Of a stretch of 64,000 nucleotides of DNA, positions 35,743 to 45,545 are shown in pieces. The stretch is taken from positions 806,001-870,000 of the forward strand of contig JAGMVK010000014.1 of the NCBI GenBank assembly GCA_020747065.1, read 5' to 3'. Every line of letters begins with the position of its first letter. The stretch's first letter is position 1. The position numbers were made by a program, and so were the translations under genes. Source of the DNA: Cadophora sp. MPI-SDFR-AT-0126 (taxonomy: Eukaryota > Ascomycota > Leotiomycetes > Helotiales > Ploettnerulaceae). The notes below the pieces were generated by a model. It was not told where the DNA came from. It saw nothing but the letters and a program-made list of their open reading frames with translations, and searched no databases.

Positions 35743-38109
35743 ATGCATCCAGGTTTCGTAAATGACGGCGAGGATTCGCAGGGCCGCAGGAACCGTTTTG
35801 AGCGTAGCCGACAATGCTGCTCACCCCCTGGCGTATCTCCCTCTAGATCTCCCAATGGAGGCAAACCTCTCAAAAAGCGAAGGCGCGTGGAGTCTCCTGG
35901 ATCCAGGTATTACGATTCAGAAGACAGCGACGAAAACGAAGACGAAGAAGCGCGAGGCCTGCGGAAACTAAAAGAGTCGCGTAATTTGAGAGGGTGGAAT
36001 TTCTACACCTACTGTGCTATCGAACCCGACGAAATCAGGCTACTGCTATTGAGCCCTGGTAAACACGGCGACAAAATTTATTGCTCGCTGAAGACCCTAG
36101 AACTCGAAAGGATCTTGCGGAAGAAATTAAGATATCAAGCACTTTCGTACTGCTGGGGAGACGAGCAGCCGACCGATGTGGTCTTCCTCCAAGACATGTC
36201 TGTCTCACAACCTGCCATGCCGACTAGGAGAGACAGTTGGTCACTAGATACTCAAACAAGCCCTCGTCCATTGGCCGTCCGCCCAAACTTGATTGCAGCT
36301 CTGCACCGCCTGAGATCCGAGACTGAGGATGTCTGGCTTTGGGTCGATGCTATATGCATTAACCAAAAGGACAACAACGAGAAAAACAACCAACTCCCCA
36401 AAATGCCGGACATCTACAGAAGTTCGTGGAATGTGACAATCTGGATTGGTGACTGTTATCCACATGATGATCTGTATTGTGTACTGGACTTTCTGCCATC
36501 GATTTTGAATCTTAAACTTCTGGACCGTTTGGTCGAAGGAGATGACCACGATGAGGGGACCTTACGCGCATGGGTCCGTTTTGCCAGTGTCTTGAAGCGG
36601 CCTTGGTTCTCACGACGATGGGTGGTCCAGGAAGTTGCCTTCGGAAACAGAGTATCTGTCAGGTGTGGGAATAAAGTGGTCAGCTGGCTGGATTTCGCAG
36701 ATGCTGTGGAGCTGTTTATGAGGAAATTGGAACAGATTCGGAGGCTCTATGATGCTTCAGAGCTGTCAAGATATGACCCTGATGCATTAAATAATATCGA
36801 ATCAGCTGGTGCTCAAACCATGGTAAGCACTACGAATAGCATGCTGAGGAAGACAGACGAAGGGTCTATCTTGGACTATGATTGGGATCTTGAGTCGCTT
36901 GTTATGCGCCTCACGTCGTTTGGAGCATCTGATCCTAGAGATACCATCTTTGCCTTTTGCGCATTGGCGAAGGATGGAAACCAGAAGTCGGAGGGCATTG
37001 AAAGTGCTCAAAGTAGTGCCGGACTACAATTTGTTGCCCAGTATACAAAGCCAGCTCGCGACGTGTATATGGAATTTGTCGAATATTGTGTGAAGACCAC
37101 CGGTTCTTTGGATATTATTTGTCGGCATTGGGCATTGTCTGTTCCGGACAGACCCCTGGCTCCCTCTCGATTACCCTCTTGGATCGGGGTTGTGGAAAAC
37201 TCATCATTTGGACCTCCCTCGAGTTTTACAGGTCGTATCAACGGAGATAGTCTAGTGGGGCAGCCAGGTGCAAGGATCTATAATGCTTCTCAACAAAGAC
37301 CACCGGACGTTTCCTTCGGACTCGAGGAGCAAGTCATTCCTGGGGAGCAAGTCATTCTTGGGGAGCAAGTCATTCCTGGGGGGAAAAGGAAACGGGTTGA
37401 TATGACTTCTGGAAACCCCCAACTGCAGGCAAACATTCGACCTCCAGCGCCGAACTACTCGCAAATACCTCGATCTCTAAATGGCGAGCTCCACGCTAAA
37501 GGAGTCATCCTTCAAGAGATCAGTTGTGTCTCATCCCGTGTAGTGGATGGCACTATCTCCGAAGACTGTCTTCGTACCATAGGCTGGGATGGCGACGTGA
37601 AGACATTCGAATCAATCCCAGATCACATCTGGCGAATGCTGGTAGCAAACCGAGGACCCGATGGCAAAAATCCACCAATGTGGTACAAAAGAGCTTGCGT
37701 CTATACTCTAAAGAAAACCAGTGCGGAAGGTGACTTGAACACTTCAAAACTTATCGCTCATAGGTCTTTGCCCGAGTCGGTGCTTGAGTATCTCAAACGA
37801 GTGCAGGCGGTGGTATGGAGCAAGAAGTTCTTCTCGTGTGAGAAAACGCCCAGTAAACCGCAAGTCAAATGTTGCAATGAGCATTTGTATGGAATAGGCT
37901 CGAGGAATATTCAAAAAGGGGATTTGGTGTGCATTTTGTTTGGATGTTCCGTGCCGGTTATTTTGAGAAGGTCAGAGAGTACAGAAGACGGTAGGATTCA
38001 ACATGTTAGTTTCTTGGGTGAGAGCTACGTACATGGGAAGATGGAAGGAGGTGTCAAAGAAAATTTTGAGCGGGTTACTCAGGGCCCAATAGAATTTTGT
38101 ATTAGTTAA
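35743..38109 (+). CDS. HET-domain (heterokaryon incompatibility) protein
   Basis: Single-exon gene of 788 aa. The N-terminal 80 residues are disordered, with a basic patch (KPLKKRRRVES) that may be a nuclear signal and then an acidic run. The HET domain spans about residues 125-310, with the three hallmark stretches YQALSYCWGDE, DVWLWVDAICINQKDNNEKN and RPWFSRRWVVQEVAFG. The C-terminus contains GIGSRNIQKGDLVCILFGCSVPVILRR-like sequence (split here as two parts, seen at about 720-750), typical of HET proteins. These proteins trigger cell death on fusion of unlike strains, or otherwise act in immunity; the partner is unknown. An 18-bp tandem repeat lies at 37322-37380. The gene sits alone between two RIP-like blocks yet is fully open. 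Confidence 0.93.
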   Translation: MHPGFVNDGEDSQGRRNRFERSRQCCSPPGVSPSRSPNGGKPLKKRRRVESPGSRYYDSEDSDENEDEEARGLRKLKESRNLRGWNFYTYCAIEPDEIRLLLLSPGKHGDKIYCSLKTLELERILRKKLRYQALSYCWGDEQPTDVVFLQDMSVSQPAMPTRRDSWSLDTQTSPRPLAVRPNLIAALHRLRSETEDVWLWVDAICINQKDNNEKNNQLPKMPDIYRSSWNVTIWIGDCYPHDDLYCVLDFLPSILNLKLLDRLVEGDDHDEGTLRAWVRFASVLKRPWFSRRWVVQEVAFGNRVSVRCGNKVVSWLDFADAVELFMRKLEQIRRLYDASELSRYDPDALNNIESAGAQTMVSTTNSMLRKTDEGSILDYDWDLESLVMRLTSFGASDPRDTIFAFCALAKDGNQKSEGIESAQSSAGLQFVAQYTKPARDVYMEFVEYCVKTTGSLDIICRHWALSVPDRPLAPSRLPSWIGVVENSSFGPPSSFTGRINGDSLVGQPGARIYNASQQRPPDVSFGLEEQVIPGEQVILGEQVIPGGKRKRVDMTSGNPQLQANIRPPAPNYSQIPRSLNGELHAKGVILQEISCVSSRVVDGTISEDCLRTIGWDGDVKTFESIPDHIWRMLVANRGPDGKNPPMWYKRACVYTLKKTSAEGDLNTSKLIAHRSLPESVLEYLKRVQAVVWSKKFFSCEKTPSKPQVKCCNEHLYGIGSRNIQKGDLVCILFGCSVPVILRRSESTEDGRIQHVSFLGESYVHGKMEGGVKENFERVTQGPIEFCIS
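37322..37380 (+). repeat. 18-bp tandem repeat in the HET gene coding sequence
   Basis: The unit GAGCAAGTCATTCCTGGG occurs three times in frame, with one T for C change in the middle copy, encoding EQVIPG-EQVILG-EQVIPG at about residues 528-545. Near-identity between copies points to recent expansion. Confidence 0.85.
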
Positions 38110-38640
38110 TGTATAATTATCCTCAATCAATTTAGATACCTAGAAGAAGTATTCCCAAGGGAAATTTTCGTGATTTATTGAGATGTAATGGCTATGGTAT
38201 TTACGTAAGGCAGCTATAGACGAGGCATAGGAGGTCACAATTAGCTCTACGTAAAAAAATATATAAGGGATTAGTATTGACTTAAGAGAAATATTTATAT
38301 AATATAAAATATTATAGAATTATAAAGAAAATTTAATAATTAATCTATTAAATTATAATTATTTTTATCTATTAATAGTATTAAAAGTAAAGACTTTGCG
38401 ACTTAAAGACTTAAAATATAATAATATTATAATAAACTAAAGGCTTAAAGAAAAGTAAGTTATAAGAGAAAAAATATATAAAATCTAGCAGCAGGGCTTA
38501 TACTTTCTGCCTCAAGCGGTAGCGTTAAGCCCTCTCTCCAGTCGTTCCTCCTTGCTTTCGAAACAGCAGTGGTGTCGGGAAATCGGGCAGCATAGTAACT
38601 ATTATACGCATAAACAAAAGCAATCAATAATTGCAGATAC
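38110..38640. repeat. AT-rich, RIP-like degraded block (right of HET gene)
   Basis: From about 38240 to 38480 the DNA is extremely AT-rich with TA runs and few TG/CA steps, like the block left of the HET gene. Both blocks contain CTCTACGTAA, which hints at a common source, though that is weak. The rest is 3' UTR of the neighbouring genes. Confidence 0.6.
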
Positions 38641-39461
38641 TTAGAAGTCCTGCACGCCAGTCTCTCCACTTTTCGCCGCCTCGTCAACCCATTCCGGCTC
38701 CTCCCCTTCAAACCAACTCTCCTCCCTCTCCCTCCGCTCAATTTCATCCAACTCATCACTCCCATCCACCGCCCCATAATCAAAGTCCTCATCGTCACCT
38801 CTTAAGAACCTGAGCGTCATGCCAAACTTCCACCTCTCAAACCCCTCCTCCTTACTTTTCGGCACTTCGTCTTCCTCTTCCGGTAGCACTTCCCCGTGAC
38901 TTCCTCGCAAATAGCTCACAAATGGCACAAAACCCGCTGCCTCCTCACTCAGGGGCTTAGTTCGAGACGAGGATGGAGATTGGGATGGAGATTCTGGGCG
39001 CAAGGCAGCGATCTTGGCTTCGGTACGGTACATATCTGCTTCCAGGACGCCGGAGTAACCCTTTGCTCGGCCATCGGCTTCTCGCTCAGAGGCAGATTGG
39101 AAGCGTCGGATACAGCGGTCGTAGAGCAGTGGATCTGAGGCTTGTCAATGGATGATTTTTGAGTCGATTCCAAGACTAACAAGGAAATTGGGAACATACC
39201 AGCTAATTCCAGATCCGGGGAGGCAAAATAGGAAGGGTGGCGATCAAGATAGAGTTTTCGTCTATTCTTGACGCGTATCCTCTGGGCTCGCTCTTGAGAT
39301 TCAGAACGGGCTTGCTGTTGCATTTGGTCTGTATTTTCTGTGAAGAAGGAGCTAGGTTGAGAGACCGGCCCGGGGGACTGAAAGTGTGGCATTTTAGGGC
39401 GTAGATCAGCTTCGATTTGAGGTTGCTTCGGCGTTGTTGAGGATGTGGGTCTCGAGGTCAT
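38641..39461 (-). CDS. CCDC97-like coiled-coil protein
   Basis: Two exons, 39461-39200 and 39134-38641, giving 251 aa. The 65-nt intron (GTATGT..CTCAG) is in phase and gives LELADPLLYDRCIRRFQ. The C-terminal two-thirds match the CCDC97 domain: DPLLYDRCIRRFQSASERE, a GYSGVLEADMYRTEAK helix, FVPFVSYLRGSHGEVLPEEE, and the acidic end DDEDFDYGAVDGSDELDEIE with WFEGEEPEW. In animals CCDC97 associates with the SF3b splicing complex; a similar role here is inferred. The N-terminus is disordered with a basic helix (RIRVKNRRKLYLDRHPSYF). It is divergent from the phosphatase gene, whose preferred start is 255 bp away. Confidence 0.85.
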
Positions 39462-39716
39462 TTGAATCGGACACTCGATTAAATTTTCTAAGATTCTGGT
39501 TCTTTCTCGAATGGTTGTTACTTGGGAGTTTATGTGACTTTAACGAAGTCGATGTTTTGATTGTGATGGATGGAGGAAGGACACCATCATTTGTCATGCT
39601 GAGTCAAGGTGTTCTTCGCCTCGGCTCGCCAATTCAAACCCGGCCCCCGCCTTCAGTCAACAAGCATCTCCATCATTCAATTTATGAAGAATACAGACAA
39701 CTTCATCTTATCAGCA

Positions 39717-40699
39717 ATGGAATCTACCTTGCCAATTCCAGAGGCTGCTAGTCTCCCCTCTCCACCATTCATCACAGTCCCTGGGATACAAAATTTCCGA
39801 GATATTGGCGGATATCCAATCACAAGCTCTCCCAACCACTCAATCCGAAGCAGTGTTGTATATCGTTGCGCTGATCCGTCTAAAATTACAGAAGAGGGCG
39901 TCATTGTCGTCCAAGAACTAGGGATTACTCATGTCTACGATCTAAGGTCAAACAATGAGATTGAGAGGAATAAAGCCGCGGGGAGAGGCGGTGTCGTGCA
40001 GTGGCAGGGATGTGAGAGAGTCTTTGCTCCCGTCTTCGAGGATCAGGATTATAGTCCTGAGGCTCTGGCAAGTAGATTCAAAGACTACGCTTCTGGAGGA
40101 CCTGACGTAAGCACTCTGCTTAACTATTCCAATTTACCAAGCGTCTTGATAACATTACATGCTCAGGGGTTCACGCGTGCATATTCTGAGATTCTTAACG
40201 GAGCACCAAAGTCCTTCAGAATCATTCTATTGCATCTTGCGTACCAGCAAGACAAACCTCTGATTGTCCATTGCACTGCGGGCAAGGATAGGACTGGCCT
40301 CATTTGCGCTTTAGTTTTGTCACTATGTGGCGTGGATGACCAAACCATTGCATACGAGTATTCTTTGACAGATATTGGACTTACGAGAGAGTGGAAAGAT
40401 GCTGTCATGGTCCATTTGATGCAGAATCCCGCTCTCATGGATAACTTACAAGGAGCGAAGAATATGATCTCGTCAAAGTAAGTCAATTCTGCTTGTATTG
40501 TTCTTCGTTGAGAGTCATTGTAATGATTTGTTTTAGAGCCGAAAATATGCTTTCGACGCTGGAAATGATCAGAGAGAAATATGGGGGCGCGGAAGGGTAT
40601 GCTATTGATAAGTGTGGCTTGACAGAAGAAGAGGTGGGAATGATTAGGAAGAATTTGGTTGTAGAGAAGGCTACTGTTTATGCAAGAATGAATCTATAG
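39717..40699 (+). CDS. Tyrosine/lipid phosphatase family protein (MptpB-like)
   Basis: Proposed three exons: 39717-40106, 40167-40477 and 40537-40699, giving 287 aa. The middle 60-nt intron (GTAAGC..GCTCAG) has no stop and is a multiple of three, so the frame also reads through it; splicing gives DYASGGPDGFTRAYSEIL, the better family match. The last intron (GTAAGT..TTTAG) is certain. Motifs: VPGIQNFRDIGGYPI, VYRCADPSKITEEG, THVYDLRSNNEIE, and the P-loop IVHCTAGKDRTGLICAL with the catalytic Cys. The family includes bacterial MptpB-type phosphatases acting on phosphotyrosine and phosphoinositides, so the substrate is uncertain. In-frame Met codons also exist at 39609 and 39684; 39717 is nearest the conserved region. 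Confidence 0.88.
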
Positions 40700-41128
40700 A
40701 TCTGGTCAATCTGAGTTTGTAAAGCTCATTAGAGAAGTAGAACCATAGAAACCCGCCATGTTCCAAGAGGAAGACAGGTGTTGCCTGCCATGCACTGGGT
40801 CGAAACTTGACCAGAGAAGGATGCGTTGGAATATTTGCGATGTTATACAACAGACCGCCCACCGCACTGCCAGGTCATCTTTATAACTTGATCCATGAAA
40901 CAGAAACAATTCTCATGGAAAACTCTTTAACGCTGGGCAATACAAGGGAAGTCTTCCCTTCACCAGCGATAGTGGAGTCCACGTGACGAGACGCTAGTGG
41001 AGCTCCATGAAGCCAAAGCGAAGGTTTCTTCGAGCCGACCTCTTGAAATCTCTTCAATCCCTCAACCTTGTGTTCAACCCTCCCTTGGTGCGCGAATTGT
41101 GACCTGATATCAATCGGGTCCAGTCATT
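40700..41128. other. Intergenic spacer
   Basis: 429 bp between a gene end and the next start on the same strand. It holds the phosphatase 3' UTR and the promoter of the ribosomal protein gene; nothing else is seen. Confidence 0.5.
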
Positions 41129-42443
41129 ATGCCACCAGTATTACGGTGTACAGCTACACTCCCTTCAGTGATCTGCACGAAGCAATTATGCCGAGTCGGA
41201 CTTTCATCACGATCCTTTTCAACATCTCCACGACATGAACAACGCACAACCCGAGCCAGGCGAGGTCTTTTCCGCTGGCTGCAGACAATAGGACAGAACT
41301 TCGCCAATCCTTTGGAGAACTCGACGAATTATCTGAGTGCATACAATGGTCTTGGTCAATTGAAACGTGTGGTCGCAGCTGCCAAAGAGAACGAGCGTAT
41401 GAAGGGGCAGAAAGGACCTGGTACTTCTGCAGATGCTGCAGATGCTAGCAAAGACTCGAGTCCAGAAAGCGGCAAAGCAAGCGCAGAGATACCACCCGAG
41501 ACTACCAGAGATTTGAGGCCTTTTCCGTTGAACGGAGCCTTCATCAGTCAGGCGGTGCTCGGTGGAATGGTGAAAGAGGAGATCTGGTTCAGGGTAATGA
41601 TCGAAGGCAAATCTGTCAGAGAAGTCAGTGCTGAGCTTGGGGTCGAGATGGCCCGCGTCGGCGCCGTCGTACGATTGAAGGAGATTGAGAAGGAGTGGGA
41701 GCGAATAGTAAGTTTCTAACAATTGTTGCCTTTCCTCTCTCCTCACACACCTTTATGATGATTCTATAAAAATTCGATTAGTCTTCAAGACAACTACATG
41801 GTTACAAAATTTACGCATGCGAGCCTCTCTGAAACAGTGTTTCATTCCTCCAGATACTTTGACCCATTTGGAGACATCTGCTAATGATCCTCTCCATCAG
41901 GGAAAGCCACTCGCACACTCATACCAGAACGCTATAAACAAGATGCTTCCCAAGACTCTATTAGCGCCTCCAGGAGAAAGGCCGAACTTCCATGAAACCA
42001 TCAACGACCTCCCAGTACATAGTGCAACGGGACAGCAGATATGGCATCCCACTTCAGAATCAAGGCATTTCACACGAGAAGATGCTGCAAAGGTATTCGA
42101 TGAGAAGCTGCTACCTGCTGATGCTCGAGTACCACATCCTGAGCTCGCAGTCCTGCACAAGGAACAGGTGGACAATCTATCTCCCGAGGAGCGACAAGAA
42201 CGTGCTGCTGCAAGAGACGCAATTGCAGAGAAGAAGAGGGCAGCGAAGGCTGCACGGCAGGCGAAGAAGGAGGCCGCTATCAAGAAGGTTGATACAGGAA
42301 GATGGGAATTCCACTTTACGGACATCAACGTCGACGCTGCCGGAAAGACAGGAAGAGGTCACAAGGGAGTTGGCTGGAGATACGGGCAGCCTCATGATGA
42401 CAGGACCCGAGGAAAGATTAAGATACCCACAAGTGTCGAATGA
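41129..42443 (+). CDS. MRPS35: Mitochondrial small ribosomal subunit protein S35
   Basis: Two exons, 41129-41707 and 41901-42443, giving 373 aa. The intron (193 nt, GTAAGT..CATCAG) is longer than most here, but its removal gives KEWERIGKPLAHSYQNAI in phase, as in relatives. The N-terminus is a mitochondrial targeting sequence (Arg/Ser-rich, LSSRSFSTSPRHEQ). Domain features: FPLNGAFISQAVLGGMVKEE, REVSAELGVEMARVGAVVRL, HETINDLPVHSATGQQIW, SESRHFTREDAAKVFDEKLL, and the end GVGWRYGQPHDDRTRGKIKI. A Lys/Ala/Arg helix (EKKRAAKAARQAKKEAA) lies before the end. It is part of the mitoribosome small subunit. Confidence 0.92.
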
Positions 42444-43089
42444 TCACTGTACAATGTATTATATGTGTAGACGGCGTTTGATGGAATTAGCGATGGGCAT
42501 ACTGGCGTCGCCTGGCTGGATATACTGTATGTAAATGGTTATACCACTGTACAACGGAGATTAGAAGAGGCTTCATGCCTGGACACAAACCCTACTCTGT
42601 CCCTGATTATGAGTGAAGCGTTCTTGGTGATTGTATAATGTATAACGATCTGAATCCGTGATTCATTCAGTTCTTGAACCAATCATGAGCTCCATCCTAA
42701 AAACATCACAGTCAACGTAATAAATCCATTCAAGAAGACCAGCTTAGAAATCACCCACCCTTTAATTTTCTCCGATGTGCCCGCAGAGCATTAATTACCT
42801 AAAGAACAGAACAAAGCACAACTTTCCGCCAAGTCCCCAAAAAGCTGATATCACGTTCCCGCTAACCCTGGCCTACTGCGCACTAGCGGCATCCTTGTTC
42901 TCTGTGCAGCCTCGCATAAATACCCACGCCTCGCCTCGCCTCGCCGCTCTCGTCGCGACGCTGGCAAGGCAGACAAGACCGATTATCAAAAACCTCGAAA
43001 CCTCAAAACCTCACCAACACAACTCCGTCTTCAACTTCAGATACCCGCTTCATATTCCGAACTCAGGTTAAGGTTTATTCGTAAGCAAG
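42444..43089. other. Intergenic, promoter of the NC2-beta gene
   Basis: 646 bp without a gene. Close to the NC2-beta start there is an ATAAATA motif at about 42916-42922 and a short CCTCG-type repeat at about 42929-42945, which may be the core promoter. Confidence 0.45.
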
Positions 43090-44530
43090 ATGTCGGATAA
43101 GGAATTTGGTGGTGAGTTTTATGCATTTTGTTATCTAGCTTTTTGCAGCGCGTCTTGTTTTTGGTGCGTGGCACGTGAGATGGGATATGGTTTTGTTTTT
43201 GATGTTTTCTTTTTTTCGTGGAATCTTATTACGTGAGAGAAGGACTTGGTATAAAAGACTCTCTAGTAGTTCTTGAGACTCATCTTTTGCTACCGGTTTG
43301 TCTCGAGAGATCCCGGGTTACCAGGATCCAAGTCTTAGTGCCTTTCTTTCAGCACTATCTCATTCACACTCTGGAAGAGGCATCAAAATTTCTATACGGC
43401 TATTGGATTCACAAGTGCTTCCCTCGAGCATTGATAAACAAGATTTTATGAGGAATGCTTTGTGTCCAAGGGTCTAGGCAAAGACAACGGCATCGTCGCT
43501 CTCGCCACTCCGAGGTGCACATCTACCAACGAAGCTGCATAGCCTCTGTCTCCCTCTCTTCAATCATCATCAGATGCTATGGATCCGAGTCAGCCTTTTT
43601 TCGCAGTTTGGATACTCTTCATATAGCTTTGAACCATGCGGCCGTTGCGTCGGGACGGTCTCCACCTGTGGAGTCTGTTGTCCGGATCTCTAGTTTCACT
43701 TCTCAAGGATCACCTTCTGGAGGCTCTTGCAGCTGAACAGCATGTGATCGTTTCCAACGTTTTGGGTTGTGTTTTCCTCGCTTATGATTTACTTTGGGAA
43801 CTTGTGACTGACTTTATATCATGTAGGAAACGATGATCTTTCGCTCCCCAAAGGTAATTTGCCCCTTTTTATGTCTATCTTGGACGGCCTTCAAGGCACA
43901 AGGTTGAAAGATTGCAAATTTGGGACCTACTTTCGAACCAAGTTCGTCGGTTGGTGATTTAGTCTCGACAGACGCGTTTGCGTCGGCCCCGACTTTGGCT
44001 GTCATATCTAGTCTAGGCGAAGACCAAAGTGCTGCGGATTAATAAGGCTAATATTACTGCATGGCATTTGCTGACACATAAAACAGCGACTGTCCAGAAA
44101 ATCGTCGGCGAAATTTTATCCAATTCACCAGGAATGGGCCTGACGAAAGATGCACGGGACCTTCTAATCGAATGCTGCGTTGAATTTATCACACTCATCT
44201 CATCAGAAGCGAATGAGATCAGCGAGAAGGAGAGCAAAAAAACGATCGCTTGCGAGCACATCACAAAAGCCTTGGAGCAATTAGGCTTTGGAGATTACGT
44301 GCATGATATCATGGAGGTGGCGAGCGAACACAAGGAACAATTGAAGGTCAGTATTTGCCTATTCTCGTCTCTCCCTGCCTGCAGTTTAGCATGTGGTTTG
44401 CATCTGACACCTGCTGTTATAGGGACGCGAGAAAAAAGCAAACAAGCTAGAGCAGAGCGGATTATCTACTGAGCAACTTCTTGCGATGCAAGAGGCTGCA
44501 TTCAAAGATGCTGCTCAACGGCACGGATGA
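43090..44530 (+). CDS. NCB2: Negative cofactor 2 beta (Dr1 / Ncb2), histone-fold
   Basis: Four exons: 43090-43111, 43827-43853, 44087-44346 and 44423-44530, giving 138 aa. The ligated start MSDKEFGGNDDLSLPKATVQ matches the family exactly, which validates the 22-nt first exon and 27-nt second exon. The histone fold runs from TVQKIVGEILSNSPGM through DARDLLIECCVEFITLISSE to CEHITKALEQLGFGDYV. The end KGREKKANKLEQSGLSTEQL is also family-specific. With NC2-alpha it binds TBP on promoters and blocks TFIIA/TFIIB. Intron 1 is 715 nt and intron 3 (second-longest) is 233 nt, both unusual beside the 47-85-nt introns nearby. Confidence 0.95.
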
Positions 44531-45545
44531 GCAGATGCTGTTTTTCGTTCTTGGGCTTTGGTGTGTTTTCCTTTGCATTGGGTTTCATGGACTTGCTCTT
44601 CGTTCTCTGCATGCCTGTGCTCGTTCTGGACAGGACATGACTTGCAAGCTGGCTGGTTGGGTGGCGTTGGGGTCAATCATGATATGCATGCTGGCTGGAG
44701 CCAAAAGTCTTCGGCATTGCACGCGAAAGAAGTAGACAGATATCAACTGCCGCGGCGTTCTCTTCCCTTTGTTTTGTCTGACTCGCTACCAAAGATTGCG
44801 ATGCTCGTTCATCGTAGGTCATGATGCAAGTGCATTTCAAACTCCTGTCAAAGCTAAAGAACATGTGCATTGTACACACCAAGCCGCCGAATGTCGCCTG
44901 GGCACTCAAATCTATCAGGGTTCAGCGACCGATCACCAATTACCAAACACATACCCGCACTCGAAACTGCAACGATATACTACCCAACTCCAGCACGTGC
45001 ATCATCATATCGCAGATCAGATCTGCCGTCATGTGGGTGGTGTACATCACATCTCCTGCCCAATCTAAGTCTGCTTACAGCATTAAAGTAAGTGCTGTGC
45101 GACCTTAACACAAAACAGTATTTAATTAAGCGGGTAATGGCGCTCGCCAATGGCCCGCGAGGCTGAAGTATAGATGATGCTTGTCGGCACTTGGGCATAA
45201 CTGCCGGATGGACTCTGGCCAATGCGAGGCCGAGCTGGTATTGATGAGGTAGTTGTTTTTGCGATTTCGCTATGGCAGGGTTGGATGGTGAGTGTATTGT
45301 GTTATCGTTGTATTTCTTTGGTACCTAAGTCTGTATTGCTGGGCCAGGGAGGAGGGGATTGAGAGGGAGGGGTATTTGTGTTGATTGAGATATGGGTGTT
45401 TAACGGGAGGGTATGAGATGGAAGATGGTCTTGGCGTGGCAGAGGAGGCAGGTATATAGTACATTTCTTTCTTGTGTCTTCTGGCTCCCTTCCTTTTGCT
45501 TCTGAGCTCGGTTTTGCATCGCTGGACTGCTAGTGATCGAATTGC
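44531..45545. other. Intergenic, nothing assignable
   Basis: About 1 kb between two same-strand genes. Open frames on both strands are short and lack motifs. Confidence 0.5.

Noticed and set aside
41782..41800. Possible 19-nt micro-exon in the mitochondrial S35 gene
   Set aside because: Its phase does not match the following exon, while a single 193-nt intron gives the expected GKPLA junction.
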